This document shows positions 10,101 to 13,963 of a DNA stretch of 13,963 nt, piece by piece. Both the position numbers and the translations under genes were made by a program. Within the stretch, counting starts at the first letter, position 1, and every line of letters starts with the position of its first letter. The notes beneath the pieces are model-generated. The model did not search any database. It worked only from the letters and a program-made list of their open reading frames with translations, and was not told the DNA's origin. This DNA is from Auxenochlorella pyrenoidosa. Lineage: Eukaryota; Chlorophyta; Trebouxiophyceae; Chlorellales; Chlorellaceae. The DNA lies in assembly GCA_001430745.1 (NCBI GenBank), contig KQ481962.1, forward strand, positions 1 to 13,963, given 5' to 3'.

Positions 10101-11146
10101 CTCGCCGCTCGGCTCACGTCAACGGCCGGCGCTCTCCGTCCCTGCCGCACAGATCAGGCTGCGATCATTCCCGAAGCCCAGAACCGGAGGTTGGCAGCGG
10201 GGCGCAGTTGACTCTCCTGGAGCGGGCGGCGGTCTGGGCAGCTGCGGGCGGATCTGGCGCCAGAAACGGACGAGCAGTGTCAAGCGGGCCAGCGCAGGCT
10301 GCCTTGGTGCCGCCACGCTGCCGCCGCTGCCACCAGCCGCCAGCACACTGGCCATGCCCAATTTTCCATCCACACTCTCCTCCCTTCCGTACCGGTGAAG
10401 CAAATCTGGAGGGAATGAGGGCCAAGTCCAGGGACTGGAGAACTGCAAGCTCTGGTCCCTTCTGCCGTGCGCAGGAACCCTGTTGACAGAGGGGAGGCAG
10501 GCCAAGCAACCGCACTGCTGCCCTGGGAGGAATATGCTCGAAGGCAGTGCGCACCTGGCCCCTCCCTTCACGTGGCAGAAAGACGAATGGTAGGGCATAG
10601 CTTGAGCATAATCCGGTTCGACGCAGTTGCACTTGTAACCGCTGCTGCGCAGTTGACAGCACGGGTGGGCTGCCCCGCATTCAGCCAGCCCTGCTCAACA
10701 CGATGTGTGCTGCTGGCCCCAACTTCACCCAGCGGCTGACCAATGCAGGGCATACCGCAACATAACTCATGACAGCGGTTTGTCAAAGAACTCCCATCCA
10801 GCACTTCTTTTTGTTGACATCAGCTTGCCCGCACGTGTTGCTCACTGCGCGGAAGAATCTCGCACGCCGGTCTGTCTTTGGGCACAGCTGCTCTTCACAA
10901 AGAAAGTGTGATGTTTGGATCAGCATTCACCACAGAAAACGACACTACGAGGAGGGACGGAGCGGCCTGTGCTGCAAAATTCATGCTCACGCAGCACAGT
11001 GGCGGGAGCTGAGCATAATGACCTGTACTAGTTCAAGGGCTCTATTTCAACCCCTCTTTACTGCTCGAGACATCTGTTCATTCTGTCCAGCGCTTTGAGA
11101 AGCCCCCAGTTGCGCGAAGCCGCGCGGCGCTGGCCGCAGCAAAGTA
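10101..11146. promoter_or_regulatory. Shared 5' intergenic region between divergent flippase and CPSF73 genes
   Basis: These 1,046 bp separate the two start codons, so the region must hold both 5' UTRs and both promoters, possibly as one bidirectional promoter. The middle part (about 10590-11095) is visibly richer in A/T than the coding stretches. I see no convincing TATA box, no tandem repeat and no open frame resembling a known protein. On the minus strand an in-frame TGA sits 21 nt before the flippase ATG, so the N-terminus does not extend unspliced further upstream. The promoter role is inferred from position only. Confidence 0.5.
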
Positions 11147-13765
11147 ATGAAGCGCCCGGCACCCGCGGACACCGAGAGTCTGGAGAATGTGGTGCAGGTG
11201 CGATACGAGGCCTCCCGCCGCGCTGCCGACCCTGCAAAGTCGAGGCTGGGGCAGGCAGGCCCCGTCCTGCAGCGGCGGCGCGGCACTGCAGGCACTGCAG
11301 GATGCGGCCTGCTCGCGCTGCCCTGCCACACAACATCCTCCCCTCTCCTCCACAAACCCGGGTGTAGGTGCTGCCGCTGGGCGCGGGTCAGGAGGTGGGG
11401 CGCTCCTGCATCATCGTGCGCTACGGCGGCAAGACGGTGATGCTGGACTGCGGCGTGCACCCTGGCTTCTACGGCCTCGCCTCGCTGCCCTTCTTCGACG
11501 AGGTAGACCTGTCGGAGGTGGACGTCATGCTGGTGACGCACTTCCATCTGGACCACTGCGCGGCGGTGCCATACGTGACGGGCCACACGCCCTTCCGCGG
11601 GCGCGTGCTCATGACACACGCCACCAAGGCCATCGTGCACACGCTGCTCAAGGACTTTGTCAAGGTGTCGCGGGGCGGCGGCTCTGGTGGGTGGCTTCTG
11701 GGGGCTGGGAGAGGATGGACGCTGCTGCCCCGCTGCCGCTGCTGCTGCTGTTGGCCCCACTGCGCCACCTCTGCCACACTTCTGCTGCCTGTGCTGGGAG
11801 GGTTGACTGCCTTTGCTGTAGCCCTCGACAATCCGCGACAGCCTCTCTTTGTGGTCTGTGTGCCCGTGAATATAAACGACCATCTTGTTTGCATCCACTG
11901 CTTTGTCGGTTGCAGGTTGTTTGCCCAATGCTGACCCCCTCGCCGTCCCCCTGCTGCAGGCGAGGGCCTGTATTCTGAGCGCGATCTGGAGGCCGCCATC
12001 GAGCGCACCGAGGTGGTGGACTTTCACCAGACAGTGGATGTGGACGGCATCCGCGTAACTGCCTATCGGGCGGGGCATGTGCTGGGCGCCGCCATGTTCC
12101 AGGTGGGGCGCCTGGGCGGCTGGGTACTTCTGTGTGCCTTCACCTCCCTGCCATCTTTGCTGCTACTCAACAAGAGTTCAGAGACCACCTGTCCACTGAT
12201 CATTGCTCCGTTTGCCAGCTTTGCTGCTGTATCCTGCTGATTTGCCCTGCGCGCGCAACCCTGCCTCTGCCTCTACTTGGTCTCACGCTTTGCACGGTTG
12301 GTCGAGGCACCTCCCTCAACTTGCCTGGTGCACCCATCCCCTGCCCTTGCGCCCGGCCTGGGCGGCCGCCCCCCCTGCAGGTGGAGATTGCGGGCATGCG
12401 GCTGCTGTACACGGGCGACTACTCGCGCATCCCTGACCGCCACATGCCGCCCGCCGACCTGCCTGAGCAGCGCCCCCACATCGTCATCGTGGAGTCCACC
12501 TACGGCGTGTCGCGCCACCTGCCCCGCGAGGAGCGGGAGCAGCGCTTTGTGGAGCGCATCCACACGGCGGTGGCGCGGGGCGGCCGCGTGCTGCTGCCCG
12601 TCGTGGCCCTGGGCCGTGCGCAGGTGTAGGACGCAGCCTCTGGGCGGTGAACAGCGCGAGGAGTGGTGGTGCAGCGCACTGCAGAGGAAACATGGGTCTG
12701 TGAAGGACCGCATAAAACATGCGGTCGTGAAACCCAGCCAGCAGCAAAGGCAACACACCGCGGCGTGGCTGCCCTGCCCCTGCAGGAGCTGCTGCTCATT
12801 CTTGAAGAGTACTGGGAGCGGCATCCCGAGCTGCACGGCGTGCCCATCTACCAGGTGGGCAAGGGCACCTGAGTGCTGATGGTCCGTGCGGTGCCAGGTT
12901 GCATTCGCAGCAGCAGGCGTGATTGCTGCTGTGTGCGTCACCAATGTGTGCCCCCGGGGAGGAGCAGGATGCTGGGAGGCAGCCCAGGCCGGCGTGCGCT
13001 TGCACACGCCCCGTGCCTCTGTGCCGCATGCTCCACAGGCCAGCGGTCTGGCGCGGCGCGCCATGGGCGTGTACCAGGCGTACATTGAGATGATGAACGA
13101 CGACATCAAGGCCGCCTTCACCGTGGCCAACCCCTTCAACTTCCGCCACATCTCGCACCTCAAGTCGGCGGCGCAGTTTGACGACGTGGGGCCCTGCGTG
13201 GTCATGGCCACGCCCTCAATGCTGCAGGTGGGGCCAGCCGGGGACCCTTTGTTTCTTTAGGACGGTAGTGGTGGCTGGCTTGCCATCAGGGTGGCAGGTG
13301 CAAGCAAATAGTGAGCCAGTGTTGCCTGGTACTAGTTGCGGCGTGTCCCCCCGCTTCCTGCACCGCTGCTCTACTTTTGTACAAAGGAGAGGAAGGGACA
13401 CCTGCCATGCGGTTCCGTTCTGCTGCAGAGCGGCGTGTCCCGGGAGCTGTTTGAAGCCTGGTGCGAGGACCCGCGCAATTGCGTGATCATCGCTGACTTT
13501 GCAGTGCAGGTACGCCCGCTGCGCCTCTCCCGGGGCTGCCGGGCCTGCGTGACGCCTTGCCAAGCCGTCTCCTCTTTGGAGACTTGTGTGCAAGCAGGGG
13601 GAAGCTGAGCAGGCGCACTTGTAGCAGGCGTGCGGCACAGTGCGAAAGGAGGCCATGCACAGCTCACGCCATCGAGCCGCCCCTGCCTCGTGTGCTGCAC
13701 AGGGCACCTTGGCACGCGAGGTCCTGGGCAATCCCGCGGAAGTGATGACGCGCAACGGCGTCAAG
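11147..13765 (+). CDS. CPSF73: Cleavage and polyadenylation specificity factor 73 kDa subunit (CPSF73-I/CPSF3), 5' part; continues past window
   Basis: CPSF73 is the zinc-dependent endonuclease that cuts pre-mRNA before polyadenylation, a nuclear metallo-beta-lactamase/beta-CASP protein of the CPSF complex. Exons: 11147-11197, 11368-11686, 11960-12102, 12381-12623, 12786-12854, 13039-13227, 13429-13509, 13703-13765; 386 codons with frame kept at every junction. Seen: motif 1 LDCG (Asp44), motif 2 HFHLDH (His75, His77, Asp79, His80), motif 3 His163 in RAGHVLGAA, motif 4 TGD (Asp184), and ESTYG (Glu209), followed by beta-CASP segments including [11 protein letters not shown] and [22 protein letters not shown] followed by REEREQRF, and NPFNF with HISHLKS fit CPSF73-I rather than Integrator subunit 11 (CPSF73-II) or CPSF100. 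Orthologues have about 650-780 residues, so roughly the C-terminal half, with the motif B and C histidines, lies beyond the window. The start is the first ATG in frame with exon 2. Linker 118-126 (SRGGGSGEG) is glycine-rich. Confidence 0.95.
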
Positions 13766-13963
13766 GTGAGTGCCGGCTGGGGCGTGCGAGGGAGGGGCAG
13801 CACCAGGCTGCCATTGCGGAGCGGTGGGGACGGCTTCATCAGGCAGGCTTCGTGCGTCCGCAATGCCGGCGCGCCACGCAGCCGTTGCAGCTATGCAGCG
13901 GCCTACGCACGCGGCCCACCTGTGGCATGCACATGCACCCAGCCTGCCCTGCAAGCCATCCCC
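13766..13963 (+). other. Start of CPSF73 intron 8, cut by the window edge
   Basis: Exon 8 ends in AAG followed by the donor GTGAGT at 13766-13771. The remaining 198 bases do not encode the segment expected next in CPSF73, the one leading to the SFSAH motif, in any plus frame that I could see. The intron therefore appears to continue past the window. Confidence 0.65.

Noticed and set aside
11187..11978. Open frame of 263 codons on the plus strand overlapping CPSF73
   Set aside because: Reads CPSF73 exon 2 in the wrong frame and through introns 1 and 2; no conserved motifs.
11047..12078. Open frame of 343 codons on the minus strand
   Set aside because: It runs across CPSF73 exons 1-3 and their introns in antisense. 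The sense strand encodes HFHLDH and other metallo-beta-lactamase motifs; the antisense product resembles nothing known.
12273..13211. Open frame of 312 codons on the minus strand
   Set aside because: Antisense to CPSF73 exons 4-6, no domain recognised, composition biased; a shadow frame.
11368..13765. Alternative identity as Integrator subunit 11 (CPSF73-II) or CPSF100
   Set aside because: [13 protein letters not shown] followed by REERE, and HISHLKS fit CPSF73-I. CPSF100 usually lacks several metal ligands, whereas those of motifs 1-4 are present here.
1..13963. A novel multi-gene defence or metabolic system
   Set aside because: All strong coding signal is explained by two well-known eukaryotic housekeeping genes; no mobile element, cluster or unknown conserved protein was seen.

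Overview
The window is nuclear DNA from a eukaryote with dense, short introns. The most likely source is a GC-rich chlorophyte green alga, possibly a trebouxiophyte such as a Chlorella relative. The reasons are strong G/C preference at third codon positions, many introns of about 110-340 bp with (C)TGCAG-type acceptors, and the protein types encoded. The lineage is an inference; no marker gene settles it.

Two protein-coding genes are present, divergently oriented. On the minus strand, positions 10100 down to 520 hold a complete 27-exon gene for a P4-type ATPase (phospholipid flippase). I joined the exons by hand; every junction keeps frame and the result is 1,454 codons plus a stop. It carries the DGET actuator motif, the PISL motif of M4, the DKTGT phosphorylation motif, SPDE, TGDK and GDGAND. 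On the plus strand, from 11147 to beyond the window end, is the 5' part (8 exons, 386 codons) of CPSF73, the endonuclease of the pre-mRNA cleavage and polyadenylation complex. Metallo-beta-lactamase motifs 1-4 and the following ESTYG motif are intact; the C-terminal ligands lie past the window edge.

Layout: 1-519, 3' UTR and downstream sequence of the flippase gene with no gene seen; 520-10100, flippase gene; 10101-11146, shared 5' intergenic region; 11147-13765, CPSF73 exons 1-8; 13766-13963, start of CPSF73 intron 8. The two proteins have no obvious functional link (membrane lipid asymmetry versus mRNA 3'-end formation). Only the head-to-head arrangement connects them.

I found no mobile element, RNA gene, CRISPR array or novel multi-gene system. 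The points worth a second look are within the genes: non-GT splice donors, an unusually high share of introns placed after a CAG (Gln) codon, a basic insertion in the flippase P domain, substitutions at family-conserved positions of CPSF73, and an intronic 35-bp minisatellite.
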